Of a DNA stretch of 64,000 nucleotides, positions 53,716-64,000 are shown piece by piece (within the stretch, counting starts at the first letter, position 1; each line of letters opens with the position of its first letter). Where the stretch lies: positions 8,730,001 to 8,794,000 of the forward strand of contig OY727099.1 of the NCBI GenBank assembly GCA_963402885.1, in the 5' to 3' direction. The stretch comes from Antedon bifida. Taxonomy: Eukaryota > Echinodermata > Crinoidea > Comatulida > Antedonidae. The position numbers were made by a program, and so were the translations under genes. The notes below the pieces were generated by a model, which did not search any database, was not told the DNA's origin, and saw only the letters and a list, made by a program, of their open reading frames with translations.

Positions 53716-54768
53716 CAAGGTGGCATTTCAATATCTACATCAGTATGATAGCTTAGGAAATTCAAGATTTTCACAGAGGGTTCATTTTCCACAATGCTCA
53801 GGGAAAACATCATCACAAAATTTCCAGTTTAAAAAGGCTACTTCAGGAAAAAGAGGGGTTGGTTCAAATCCTCAAATCTTCTAGGATACAGGTTTAAAAT
53901 TATCTACATTTTACAACTCTTTCATCCAGTATTATGATTTGACAAATTCACCAAATGATCAGAATATATTATATAGCAATTTGCACCTTTAAATAGACCT
54001 CTTTAATCTTTTTCTACTCTGTGATTAAACGTTGCTAAAGCTGCTAAATATCCGTGTTGATGGTTAAATAATTCAAATACTTTCAACTAATCCTTTATAT
54101 TTAACCACCTTTAGTTCCGTTAAAGAAGATAAAAGAATCTTGTGCTTGTATTTAATGATTAATGCGCCACTATTGAAATGATTAACTTGTGCACTGAAGC
54201 ATCACTTCTTATCTGTCATTATCACATAACAATAGTTTATTGTCGTTAACATTGTATACATAATAGATGAACTAACTATTGTCGTTTGTAGACTTCGTGT
54301 CAGCTTATAAGGCTCCATAGTTTGATAATAAGCCACCAATGATGATTATTTATGGCATGGTTTATTGAAAAAAAAATGATTTTAGGTCAATGACATTTGT
54401 AGAGTGTGGTTATCGAGGAGTTATTATATAATAACTCATTGGTGGTGGTTAGATATTGTACAATTGATTGTGTGAAACTTGGTAGCTACCACACTTTTTG
54501 TGGCAAATTTTAATTGTGAAGTTTAGTGTGTGTCAGGAAACGTAGTCTTAATAGTAGTAGTAATTTGTCTTGATTTTCGTAAAAGGAAGATTTTGGCGTA
54601 CAGGGCACATCATTTAAACTACTAAAACTGGAAATAATCAAGTCACAAGTCTACAAGAAAGGACAAGAGAAAGACATAAAATACTACTACTTTGTGCCAA
54701 TATCCTGCTTCCAAAACTTAAAGTTAAATTCATTTTTTTTCTTGATGTCCACAAAACAGAATAACAAC

Positions 54769-55553
54769 CAGTGGTCAGTGGCATAATGGCTATGAGAGCT
54801 CACTGGCTAAACCCAGAGGCCCCAGAGCAGCTTAAAGACCCCTTACCTGCAATTTTGGACGTTTTTTGGAAAATAATACATATATATCACTTTAAAAACA
54901 TTAAACCATGTCATTCCTTGTCTTAAATGTACGTTTTATGGTAAATTATGATAAAAAGTGAGAAACAATGCACTACCTAAGTAGCTCGCGGCGATCGACC
55001 TCTCGTGGACGGTCTTAGGCCTAGCCTAGCTAGGCTTAGTTTTGTAGGCCTAGCTGGTAAACATCGGTAACGTACGAACATCGTACGCTAGCTATATACC
55101 TAGCCTGACGTTGTATAGTTGCTGCATTAATTGTCTTTCTATTTTTGCCAGACTCCGTTGATACAATTAGGGGAAAACCCGGTATTTTCGCTGAAAAGTT
55201 AGGAGTCTTCCATTTGTTTTGGCCTCACGATCGATCGAAAAGTGGGCGAATTACAGGTAAAAAACAAAAATATCAATCCGCGCGCAATGCATTTTGGGAT
55301 TTATAGCGGGCCGCTATAATTATTAGAATCGACTTATTTTTCACATTTTTAACCGTTTAAAGATGAAAAAAGTTATCGCAATAGGACCATATAGTATTAT
55401 TTTTACATTAAATATAGTTTGTGATCTTAAATTAGATCTAAAAAACGTAGGGAAGGGGGCTTTAAGGGATCCCAGAGCATGAGAAGCCCAATGCAATTAC
55501 CTCGCATTGAGGGGCCCTTAGGAGTGCTAAACCAGGGTCCTTTGCACCAGTGG
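54769..55553. mobile_element. hAT-like non-autonomous element (candidate)
   Basis: Left edge CAGTGGTCAGTGGCATAATG and right edge TTTGCACCAGTGG are CAGTGG-type ends, as in hAT elements. The subterminal regions share CTTAAAG(A/C)CCCC in inverted order. I could not find a matching 8-nt target duplication. The middle (54985-55330) is CpG-dense. No transposase frame. Confidence 0.4.
54985..55330. promoter_or_regulatory. CpG-dense core with a ZNF143-type motif
   Basis: Many CG dinucleotides (tcgcggcgatcgacc, cgatcgatcg, ccgcgcgc). On the minus strand, ATCCCAAAATGCATTGCGCG (55281-55300) fits the ZNF143/SBS pattern CCCANAATGCANNGCG well. It could act as a promoter or insulator, or simply be a young GC-rich transposon core. 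Confidence 0.35.
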
Positions 55554-56704
55554 TTACATTAAGTTCTGAAAGTGCTGATTATCTTGGTTTTCTATCATTA
55601 ATTAAAGTTTATCAAAGTTTGTTAAAACAAGCCAATGAACTTGAAACTATTCACAACAACAAAATATAATTTTGGTTAAAGACACTTGGACTTTATTCAT
55701 TTTGACATCATTACTCATGTAACAGTATCATTAATATTATGTATCATCATTTCATACGCAGGTGTCGCATTCCAAAGTTCGTTTTCTAATTACAAGTGAC
55801 AAAAACATGAATGACATGTTTATTGTTTGTATAATGAATCATTGTTGTTTGTTTTGATGATGACAATACTACAAAGAAGCTGTCAATAAAATATTCTGTT
55901 TCAAAATGTTCAAGTTTAGGTCAGAGGTCATTAAGGTTGAAATGTAGTATAGTAACTAAATTTACATAATGATTAGCAATGTACTAGTCTATGTTGTTAC
56001 CCGCAATATCTTTTACCTTGTTCTCTTGTACCTCTAATGTTACAACAGCGCCCTCACGTAAAACGCACATTAATATACCCTGATTTGTAATAGAATTTGA
56101 ATCAAAATAACATGCAGACAAGTTATGTGTATATTGTCATTCCAATTCATCACATGGTTTAAAAGCCTTTAGGCCACAACAGTGTGCTTTATAGTATAGG
56201 CTACTGTCAAAACCCTTACCAGAGTTTTGTAGTAGTGATAATAAAAGTCTAAAATACAGTATTATAAATAAAGTAAATTACTAATTTATAGGTCCATGCC
56301 ACAATGATAAGCTGTCAGTTTTTGTATACAGTTTGTTCAGCTTTATTGCCTATTGTTCTTTTAGTTTATTAATGTGTTTGATTTTATTGAATTTATCTTG
56401 TAAGTTACTAATGGATTTGTTTATCTTATAAACTAATTTATTTGTGTCTGTATGGTAAATGAGGAATTTCCAAGAATACAGTCAAATACAGACAGACAGT
56501 CAATATTTAGTTTATTTCACTAGACTACATATTAAAGGTTGCCAAATACTATTTGTTATGCTGTACGAATCACCTATCATTTGAGCCCTATAAGGGGACA
56601 ATTTATTAATGTCTCTTAGGCCTGATTAAATTTGAACAGCAATAAATTCTAATCAAAATTGTTAAAATGTTACAATATAATCCAATCGAGTTTTAACAAT
56701 ACCA

Positions 56705-56765
56705 TGAAAGCCCCAGTGGTCTAATGGTTAGGGCACCTGCATATCAAGTCTCGGTTGGGGCGACT
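56705..56765 (+). repeat. tRNA-like head without B box
   Basis: GCCCCAGTGGTCTAATGGTTA resembles a tRNA 5' half with A box, but no B box follows. A truncated SINE head, not a tRNA gene. Confidence 0.4.
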
Positions 56766-57414
56766 TTTTCTCATTCTCACAGATTTCCTCATCTTTATCG
56801 TTCCAAATTAATTATTTAAATTTCAGTATATCACCGGGCGGTTTAGAATTAATGTTCTTTGCATGATTTGTTAATATAATATTTCATTTCATTTTAACTT
56901 TAAACACTTTTTTTAGAATTTATATTATACAATTGATATAATATTTATAATTACAGTGTGTGAAAGTACTTTTCATCACCTGTTATGTTTCTGACTTCGC
57001 TCGTTAAGTAAGTTTAATTTCAATTTCAAATTACCTTTCACTTTCGTTCTCAATTTGGAAAAGAGAAGGCGAACGGATTTGTGCATAACCGAGATTGGTA
57101 AGCTTGAAGTCTCGACATTTACTGCATATTTTTATAAACATAGAAGTAGTTTAGTTTTCCTTAATTTCAATTTGGAACACTTCTTCACAAAGCATATAGT
57201 GAAAATGTTTAACTACCATCAATGATGTGTTTTCTGAAGCAACCTGGTATTTCTGTAATGTACTACAATTACTCTAGATAGAAACTGTAACCATGTTGAC
57301 TAAATTCAAAACCATTGGCGTAATCTACAGGAAATGGCACGGTACAAAAATATATTTCTTAATCACACGGAAATATAGAAAAGACTAGTTCACCCAATGA
57401 ACAAACAATTTGAT

Positions 57415-57747
57415 TAGGGTTTTTTTAGACGATACGTGAGCTAGCCTAATCCGTCTCAGTTGCACACGTCGTTAGAAAGCCGTAGACAACCCCTCGTTAG
57501 CATCAGACCACCAAGCATCACAGCAGTCAGCAGGCTTGATCGTACTTGTGAAATTGGAAGCTCAGCTGGTCAGTGAACGTCGTCGTGTTCGTGTTTACGC
57601 TAAGATTGGATAACTGAAACTTGCCCAGGGCTTTAGTTGTCTGATTGTGATACAACAGTATTGGATTTTCCAAGTAGCGAGCAGTGTTCTGTTGCTCCTG
57701 TTTATGTCATATTGATAGGATTAATTGGTGCTTTGTCAACGATATCT
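57415..57747 (+). promoter_or_regulatory. Candidate intragenic promoter and 5' leader
   Basis: The stretch is richer in CG than its neighbours (cacacgtcgtt, aacgtcgtcgtgttcg). It has an initiator-like TCAGTT (57456-57461) and a DPE-like AGACAA one base off the usual spacing. It contains one very short upstream frame (ATG at 57704, stop at 57713-57715). It leads into the ATG at 57748. Confidence 0.35.
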
Positions 57748-57805
57748 ATGGAAACCAACGGCAAGGATGATATTATACAGTTGGACGAACAGTTGAAAAA
57801 CTTAG
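57748..57805 (+). CDS. Candidate alternative first exon (phase 1 donor)
   Basis: ATG at 57748 opens METNGKDDIIQLDEQLKNL and then G|gtagat, so it ends in phase 1, the same as ANKS1 exon 12. It could therefore splice to the next ANKS1 exon, or to 60505. The frame is also open upstream to 57637 without an ATG; that part would encode a hydrophobic VAPVYVILIGLIGALSTIS, which might be a signal or membrane segment if an upstream exon supplied the start. The Kozak context of the ATG is only moderate (T at -3, G at +4). No family recognised. Confidence 0.3.
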
Positions 57806-59963
57806 GTAGATGTTTTGCCATTTTTGTATGAAATGTTAGCTTTTAATAATAGTATATTTTTAAGGGTATGTAGGCTTACTGTGTCCAAGCTAGATCCAAC
57901 ACATTCTTGAAAATTGATGCCTAGGTCCTTTCCTACTATCAAAAAAGCTGATTCTCTGTACTACTATGTATTATTTATCCGTTATCAATATCATACAGTA
58001 GGCTAATTCTGTAATACAGTGTCATATGTATCACATGTGATATCTGTATCAGCCTTAATCTTAACATATGGAGATATAGTAAAGTGAATCAAGTGAGACA
58101 AATCACCAAGTCGATGTTACCAAATTAATTTGAAAATACAATTAGCGTTTTGAACTTTACAAATAATACATTACGATAATGATAGTTAAAGATGTAAACT
58201 ACAGCTGCTAAAGTCACCTGCCCATAGGCTCTTGATTAGAGCGATAAATTAAAAAGGAAATTAGTCATTTATGAAGAAAAAACAAGAGAAACAGCCTCAA
58301 ACATTCAGGAAACCAAATTTTAATTGAGATGCAGTCTTATTTTGTATCCAGCTTGTGACAGATTTTTTTTCCATTAGCCTAGAAAATAAGCTTTTGTTGC
58401 AGTATTGATTATATTTTTGTGTCCACTTTTGTTTATATAGTTTTACCCAACATTTATATATACTGTAGAAACCCATTCTCCTTTCCTTATCCCCTCCAAC
58501 TTGTTTTTCTTGGTGGTTTGGATTGTACAGTTATGCGTGTGTGTAATGTGCTTAACAGGAATTATTGTTTCAGACCAGTTTTTAGTAGCATTAATACGTT
58601 TTACTATCTGATTTTGATTGTTTAGACATTGTTGTATGCTGGCCTAGTAGTAGATCTCAACAATCCACTGCTAGAGATGCTTGATAGATTTATGTCATAA
58701 AATCTTAAATGCCACACCTATAAATTATACCAAAATCATTTCCAATCTCATATCAACTTTATGTAGTGTATTACATTTGCTTAATTCATCATGATACAAT
58801 ATTATTATGGTGTCTTCTATGGAGCAACTAGTATACTACACATTATTTACACCCTGTTGAACCTTTTGAACTTTTGGACTCTTTAAGCGCATTATGGTGG
58901 TGTAAATACGCGATATTAAGAGAAAATTTATGTTATTGTTATTATTGTTAGAAAGTAAGAAAACAAGTAAGATCCAAGCCTGATTAGCCAGGCTTTTCAT
59001 TGGCCCTCATCTATTCTATTAATATAATAATATCAGTTCAAATACAGTTCACAAGTTCCAGTCGTTTGACAGATAACAAATTAACTATGTAATTGCCAAT
59101 TCAGGTCACCCATTTGGAGAGTTGATTCCAATTGGGATGATGGGATGCCTAATTCCATAAATTAGATGGCATACTGTGTGTAGTAATATTTTGGTAAGTC
59201 CTCTCAATATTTGAATTAATGTATGTATTATTAGGTCTAATGCTTTGAATGGATAGGTTTATAATGAATGAGATCTACAACATCATATTTCAAGGGTTTT
59301 TAATTATTTGTAGCCCAGAACAATTGTTAGTTTTTTCTTGCTTAACTTTACTGCAGTTGCAGATACAGGATCAAAAACCCGGCATAGGCTGGTTGCTGTC
59401 TGGCGACAATTGTAAATGCAAAACTAACCCCCAAGTATACAGGACCAGCCCACCATGGTTGGGGCTGAGCTAAGAACATTTTGAAAAATAAAGCTGCTAA
59501 ATTGCACTTATACTTTGAAAATGTCAGGTTGCGAGGGGTGCAACCTTTTTACTGATACCAGTATATTCCTGCTACTGAGTAATACAGTATAAGAAAATGT
59601 TGTCTTGATCGAGCTTTGCATCTTTCTCTGTTCAAATTGTTATGCTAGATGTTTCAACCGTTTCTTGATCATGTACATTTTATGTTTAGTATTTGTTGGT
59701 ACGTCAATTGAATCTTGTCAATAGGTGTTTAAACCTGAACGTCAGAGTGAACATCATAGTTGATTTATTGTTTGTTTATTTATGGCATAAAATTTCCAGT
59801 TTCCAGTGTCGGGATTACAATAACACCACGGTAATGATATGCCAACGCACGCGTCAGTACCTTAGTTTATGAGCCTATTCTATTTAGTCTAATGGAAATT
59901 TATTCTACAATACTGTACAGTACTAATCTGTGAATTGTACATTTTAAGGAAAATGTACTGTTA

Positions 59964-60123
59964 AGCTCTGTCTACACTGCCAAACTAGTTTGACAAAAAA
60001 GTGTGATGTGCCCAAATATGGTAGTGATATGCCCAAATATAGTAGTGGTATGACATCATCATGTCCATATATGGGCACATCACATTTTTCTGTTATATAA
60101 AGTTTGATAGTGTAGACAGAGCT
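59964..60123 (+). mobile_element. MITE-A copy 13
   Basis: Full length, AGCTCTGTCTACACTGCCAA to TTTGATAGTGTAGACAGAGC plus T, flanked by TTA and TAA. Both direct repeats are present. Confidence 0.9.
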
Positions 60124-60504
60124 TAATAGCTTAGAGAGAGTAGGATACCCGGCTACATGGGAATTTTCTTTATAGAGAATTGAAAGTGTTGTGTTGTTGA
60201 CAGAATTTTTATAGGAAGGAAAAGAGCATCGCAAGAAAATAGCTACAATTTATTAGATATCAATTTCATGGTGATATGGTTTTTTATCCAATTTACGTAT
60301 ACTAATACTTTAAAGCGCTTGTAGAATATAAATTGAAATATTTAATATTCTGTAGCCATTCAAGTTTTACTGCAAATCAATCCTATTACATTTCATATCC
60401 ATTTAAAGGTGTCAACCTTTAGGAAAGGGGTGTGATGTTGGTAAAATCAATTGCCCTAATGGAATTAAATTGCTACTCTCTAGAGAATTTTTGTTGTTTT
60501 TCAG

Positions 60505-60587
60505 GAAATAACGGATATGTTTCAAAAGGAAATTACATAGAGTACGACTGCAGAACTGGCTACAAAAAGGGGAGGAGAAAAAAATGA
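60505..60587 (+). CDS. Candidate exon with sushi-like motif and stop
   Basis: After ttgtttttcag the phase-1 frame reads NNGYVSKGNYIEYDCRTGYK, then KGRRKK and TGA (60585-60587). NGyv..G..i.Y.C..GY is the central pattern of a sushi/CCP module, but the flanking cysteines are missing. AATAAA follows at 60641-60646. Joined to 57748-57805 it would encode a 46-residue protein with a very basic end. It may equally be a fossil exon or chance. Confidence 0.28.
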
Positions 60588-62425
60588 TGCATGGTAAAAT
60601 TGTAGTACTACCCACCTCCTCCCCAAACAACTACATTTTAAATAAAAAAGTAACTTAATATATTGTGACAAAAATATTTAAGCTGGTCACTATTGTCAAT
60701 ACAAATTGCTATCGTTAATTCATGTTAAGAATTATTCCGGTCCAGTACAACCATTTTAATACATTAACATTTAAGTCTGGTATTCAAAGAATGCAACATC
60801 AGCGTTTAAAAGAGTACACAGTATAATTACAAGTAACAATATTATCACTACTGCAAATGAAATGACACTGATATTAAATTATTCAGCTCCTATCAATGTA
60901 TATTTACATATTAGACAATCATATGTAATTATCTATGCATCCATAAGCAAGTAAACAAATATGGTGATTTTCCCTGTGTGATGAGCAGCCTATAATCTGC
61001 CTGGAAATCACCCAGGCACTATAACAGCTGTTACAGTAGCAGTGACAGATAGGCCTTGCATGCAGTAGGGGTAGTTGATGAAACTGCTGGTCTTCGTGTT
61101 TCAGGAATTATATTTGAATATACGACAACGTTTTGTAGTGACTGTATAAGGATTAATATTATTTCGTCTTGTTGATTGAACGTTATTGCTGACAACAGTG
61201 TGTTGTTTGATGTATTACTGATATGGTTTTGATACCACATAATCAGTTGTTATTGGCTTGATTTATTTGGCCGGCTCGGGTAAGTACTGTGCTTTATATC
61301 TGTACTAGGCCTAGGCTATGTACTTACAGTAAAATGGAAGTCTGACAGGCATCTGCTACTACTAGGCCTATAGAATTCATAAACTTATGACTCAACTAGA
61401 GCATACTGTAGGCCTAAACTAAAAGCTTAATGTGGTCGGATGGTAAAACACATTGTGCCGTTTCTTTTTACATACTGTATTAGTTTAGGCCATGATCTTT
61501 GTGTTCTACTACTCCCCAAAGCCGCAAGGTTTAATTAAGTTTCATTATCAATTTTGGAACAATACATTAATTTTTATTGAGTAAGAACTGTTACGATGTT
61601 AATAGATGTCATGTTGATTTATGACAGAAGTCATGTTTATTGTTAACCAAATGTTTTAACAAGGCATCGGGTTAAACAATACTGGTACTCATGTGGGTTT
61701 GACCACAACAGACAAATCAAGCAAGTTTTAAAATAAAATGGGGTGAGGAAGGGTCGGGTGTTTGTACATGATTATACACTGTGGCTTGTGCTGGTTTTTT
61801 TTTAAAAGATGAATAAAGAAATTGATTTGAAAGAAATTAATTTGATACAATACCTGTGTCTAAAGTTAGCCTAAATTAGGGGATGGTTGGATTGTACTCA
61901 AGCATTGGATTGGATGGTCATATAGCAATACCAATGTTTGTTGTAAGCATATTTGTTTTTAGACCAGGTCTGCAAGACTTTATGATGGTTGTGTTTGCTT
62001 TGAAGAAGATCCCATGTATTCAAATTTTGAGAATTGTATTGCTAACTTTAAAAATATACTTTCAGATCCAACTAATTGTCACTCAATATTATGAAAAGTA
62101 CTTTACTAGAGGAGAAGTTGTTACTGTTCCCTTTATTAGCTAGAGGCATTTTGTACAAAATCCCAGGCTGGTGTAAAATGTCTAGGCTTTAGCAGTTAAG
62201 GTGATAGTCTATAATGATCCCATCATGCTTTGACACTTGTATCATTGTCGGTAAGAATGGATCCAGCGGTCGATTAAACATGCCACTTCCTGCCTACTAC
62301 AGCAAGTGAATTAACGCATGATTTAAATTATTAACAGGGGGACTGGAATGATAAGAATGCTAAAACTAAATTTAGCCGAATTCAATGTGGAAGTAGTTAC
62401 AACTAGTAGTAATCGGATTGTTCTA

Positions 62426-62745
62426 TTTTGATGAGATCTAGCTCCTCGGACTCCTCATTAGCAATAGTAGTAACCTATAGGGCTATCGGCAAGGGTTCGA
62501 GCCTCACTCGCTCCATGGTTCTGTTAGTAGAACAAGTCTTCTCAGATAAGGACTATACACCGTACTTCCAGTGTACAAATCTGGCTCATGTGCACTTTAA
62601 AGAACCTAATACATCTTTCGAGATGAGTAGGAGTTACTCACACAGCCACTATCACACACAACAGACAGTTTTCATAACTCATCAAGAGGGCCTCTTGTCG
62701 ACATATGCTGTTTATGGTTACCCTCTATAAATAAGGTGAAATAAA
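62426..62745 (+). mobile_element. SINE-2, tRNA-derived, copy 3
   Basis: GGTTCGAGCCTCACTCGCTC is the B-box region. The body matches the minus-strand copies (TCGAGATGAGTAG, CTCATCAAGAGGGCC) and the tail is CTATAAATAAGGTGAAATAA. The 100-codon open frame across it is a by-product. Confidence 0.8.
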
Positions 62746-63394
62746 AAAAATTAAAAATCGGACTGGTCTGTTATGCGAGAAGTTTGAGGACCTTTTAAGC
62801 AATACGCCAATAAAAAGAACCAAAATATGATTAAATTTCTTTCAAATCTTCCCTCTTTAATAGGAGGTATACAGTGATAATCTCAAGTCGCCCTCAATAT
62901 TCCTTTTCTTCATGAAGAAAAAGAGCAGTTATCGTTAATCCACCTCATAAAATAAATTAATAAATAAAATGACTAATACGTTGCGAACACACCCATGTTA
63001 TTAACAAAATTCTCTGATTATAAAACACAAATGGTTTCATTAACAATAGTTCATTGTTCGCTGGAAAATGAATGGAAATGTTAATAAGATGACTGTGGCT
63101 TGTGCTGGTCAGTTGTGAATAAACTAATCAATATCATGACACAATATCTATTTTAAATAAAGACACAATGTGTTGCAAATCCTGGAAGGAAAATGAACCA
63201 ATCAGAGTTCAAAGTATAATGGATACTTTAATTTAGTTACGATAAAATCAAAGGATAGACAGACTATATGTATGTTATACAGCATCCAGGTACTTTAGTA
63301 TATGGTTGCATGTTGGATTGTCCTCATTAACAAGGTAAATTTGTCTTTGCAGAGCTATCTATAATTCAGTGCAGTAGTTTTGGTATGGTTTATT

Positions 63395-63545
63395 TTATAT
63401 TGTAGTGCCACTGTAGTTCTGTGCTGACATTCTAATTCCAGGGTCTTAGGTTCAAGCTCCCAAACTCTGGGATCTTGCCGATCACATTGCCACTAACTAA
63501 AGCCTCATGGCACTGTTCATTCATAATATTGCATATATGTGTATT
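63395..63545 (+). mobile_element. SINE-3-like, degenerate
   Basis: Head CTGTAGTTCTGTGCTGACAT, then CTTAGGTTCAAGCTCCC as a B box; similar in order to the 18560 element. The tail is not defined. Confidence 0.45.
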
Positions 63546-63658
63546 ATATTTCTTTGTTAATTCCAAAAACATTAACAATTTTTAAAATCTAATTTTTTTG
63601 CTTTGTTTTGTTTCCACTATTGGTTTCTTCTGTAAATGTTCTGGCAAAACACAATTAA

Positions 63659-63810
63659 AGCCCTGTCTACACTATTAAACTTTATGAGACAACAAAAATG
63701 TGATGTGCCCATGGACATGATGATGGCATATCACTACTATATTTGGGCATATCACTACCATATATGGGTATATCACACTTTTTTGTCACATCAAGTTTGA
63801 TAGTGTAGGC
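63659..63810 (-). mobile_element. MITE-A copy 14
   Basis: Left end AGCCCTGTCTACACTATTAA preceded by TAA; the right end stops at AGTTTGATAGTGTAGGC, with the last bases changed. Reverse orientation. Confidence 0.85.
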
Positions 63811-64000
63811 AAGGAAAAGTTGTCAGAGGAAACTGGTGTTTGGTGGAAGATGACATTTTAACAAACAGACGACTTGTGAGGTCTTTGATTTTGTTCAACA
63901 AAAATGTATCAATAGTGATCTAACCTTTGTTTGTAGCAGTATTGTTATTCATTTCGATTGAGAATAATTATCTTTATCTATTGGAATCTATTGTGATTGT

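Larger units (their letters stand above)
49387..64000 (+). other. ANKS1: ANKS1 intron 12 (start), open at the window edge
   Basis: At least 14.6 kb. Contains SINE-2 copies, MITE-A copies 12-14, MITE-B copy 2, a hAT-like element with a CpG-dense core, and an exon-like leader at 57415-57805 plus an exon-like segment at 60505. None of the frames resembles the SAM or PTB domains. 50400-51900, 52110-53300, 55600-56690, 57810-59940 and 60670-62400 hold nothing convincing. Confidence 0.55.

Noticed and set aside
56705-56765. Functional tRNA gene
   Set aside because: Only a 5' half with A box; no B box and no cloverleaf.
59340-59475. Exon of ANKS1 in 59249-59473
   Set aside because: The frame (QDQKPGIGWLLSG…) has an acceptor-like start but no phase-1 fit with exon 12, no good donor, and no likeness to SAM or PTB.
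62428-62730. 100-codon frame as a protein gene
   Set aside because: It coincides with a SINE-2 copy, including its tRNA B box.
1-64000. LTR, retroviral, Polinton or LINE coding regions
   Set aside because: No reverse transcriptase, integrase, capsid or transposase motif was seen in any frame, and no long direct terminal repeats.

Overview
The window is AT-rich animal nuclear DNA with standard-code exons, GT..AG introns and dense non-autonomous transposons. It looks like an invertebrate deuterostome, probably an echinoderm and perhaps a crinoid. That guess rests on single orthologues of three conserved animal genes, an undivided ANKS1-type gene, and the frequent AGGCCTA and TACTGTA words. It was not tested against any database.

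Layout. At the left edge are the last two coding exons of SAMM50 (+, mitochondrial outer-membrane assembly), ending at 904. RPL39 (-, 1953-2793) faces it tail to tail and is a complete 51-residue ribosomal protein gene in three exons. RPL39 and the next gene are divergent, with about 1.25 kb between their start codons. From 4046 to 49386 run twelve coding exons of an ANKS1 (Odin/AIDA-1) family gene. They are in phase throughout and give at least 968 residues: six ankyrin repeats, then a long, fast-evolving linker with tyrosine motifs, a glutamine-rich 6/7-residue repeat and a proline-rich stretch. The SAM and PTB domains expected for the family are not seen, so the gene continues beyond 64000. 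The rest is intron.

Candidate additions to the gene model. A 213-nt open segment at 23255-23467 has good splice signals and is phase 0 on both sides, so it would fit as a cassette exon between ankyrin exons 3 and 4. In the last intron, a CpG-richer leader and short first exon (57415-57805) end in phase 1, the same phase as exon 12. A downstream exon-like segment (60505-60587) in the compatible frame carries a sushi-like motif, a stop codon and a nearby AATAAA. These could be an alternative ANKS1 promoter or a small nested gene; neither is proven.

Repeats. Fourteen copies of a foldback element with TTA/TAA target duplications (PIF/Harbinger-like MITE) are spread across the window. There are also a TA-flanked Tc1/mariner-like MITE family, a second TTAAAG-ended family, a hAT-like element, at least three tRNA-derived SINE families, and several minisatellites, one of them a 16-bp array of E-box sites. 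I saw no reverse transcriptase, LTR, capsid gene, intact transposase, functional tRNA or rRNA gene.
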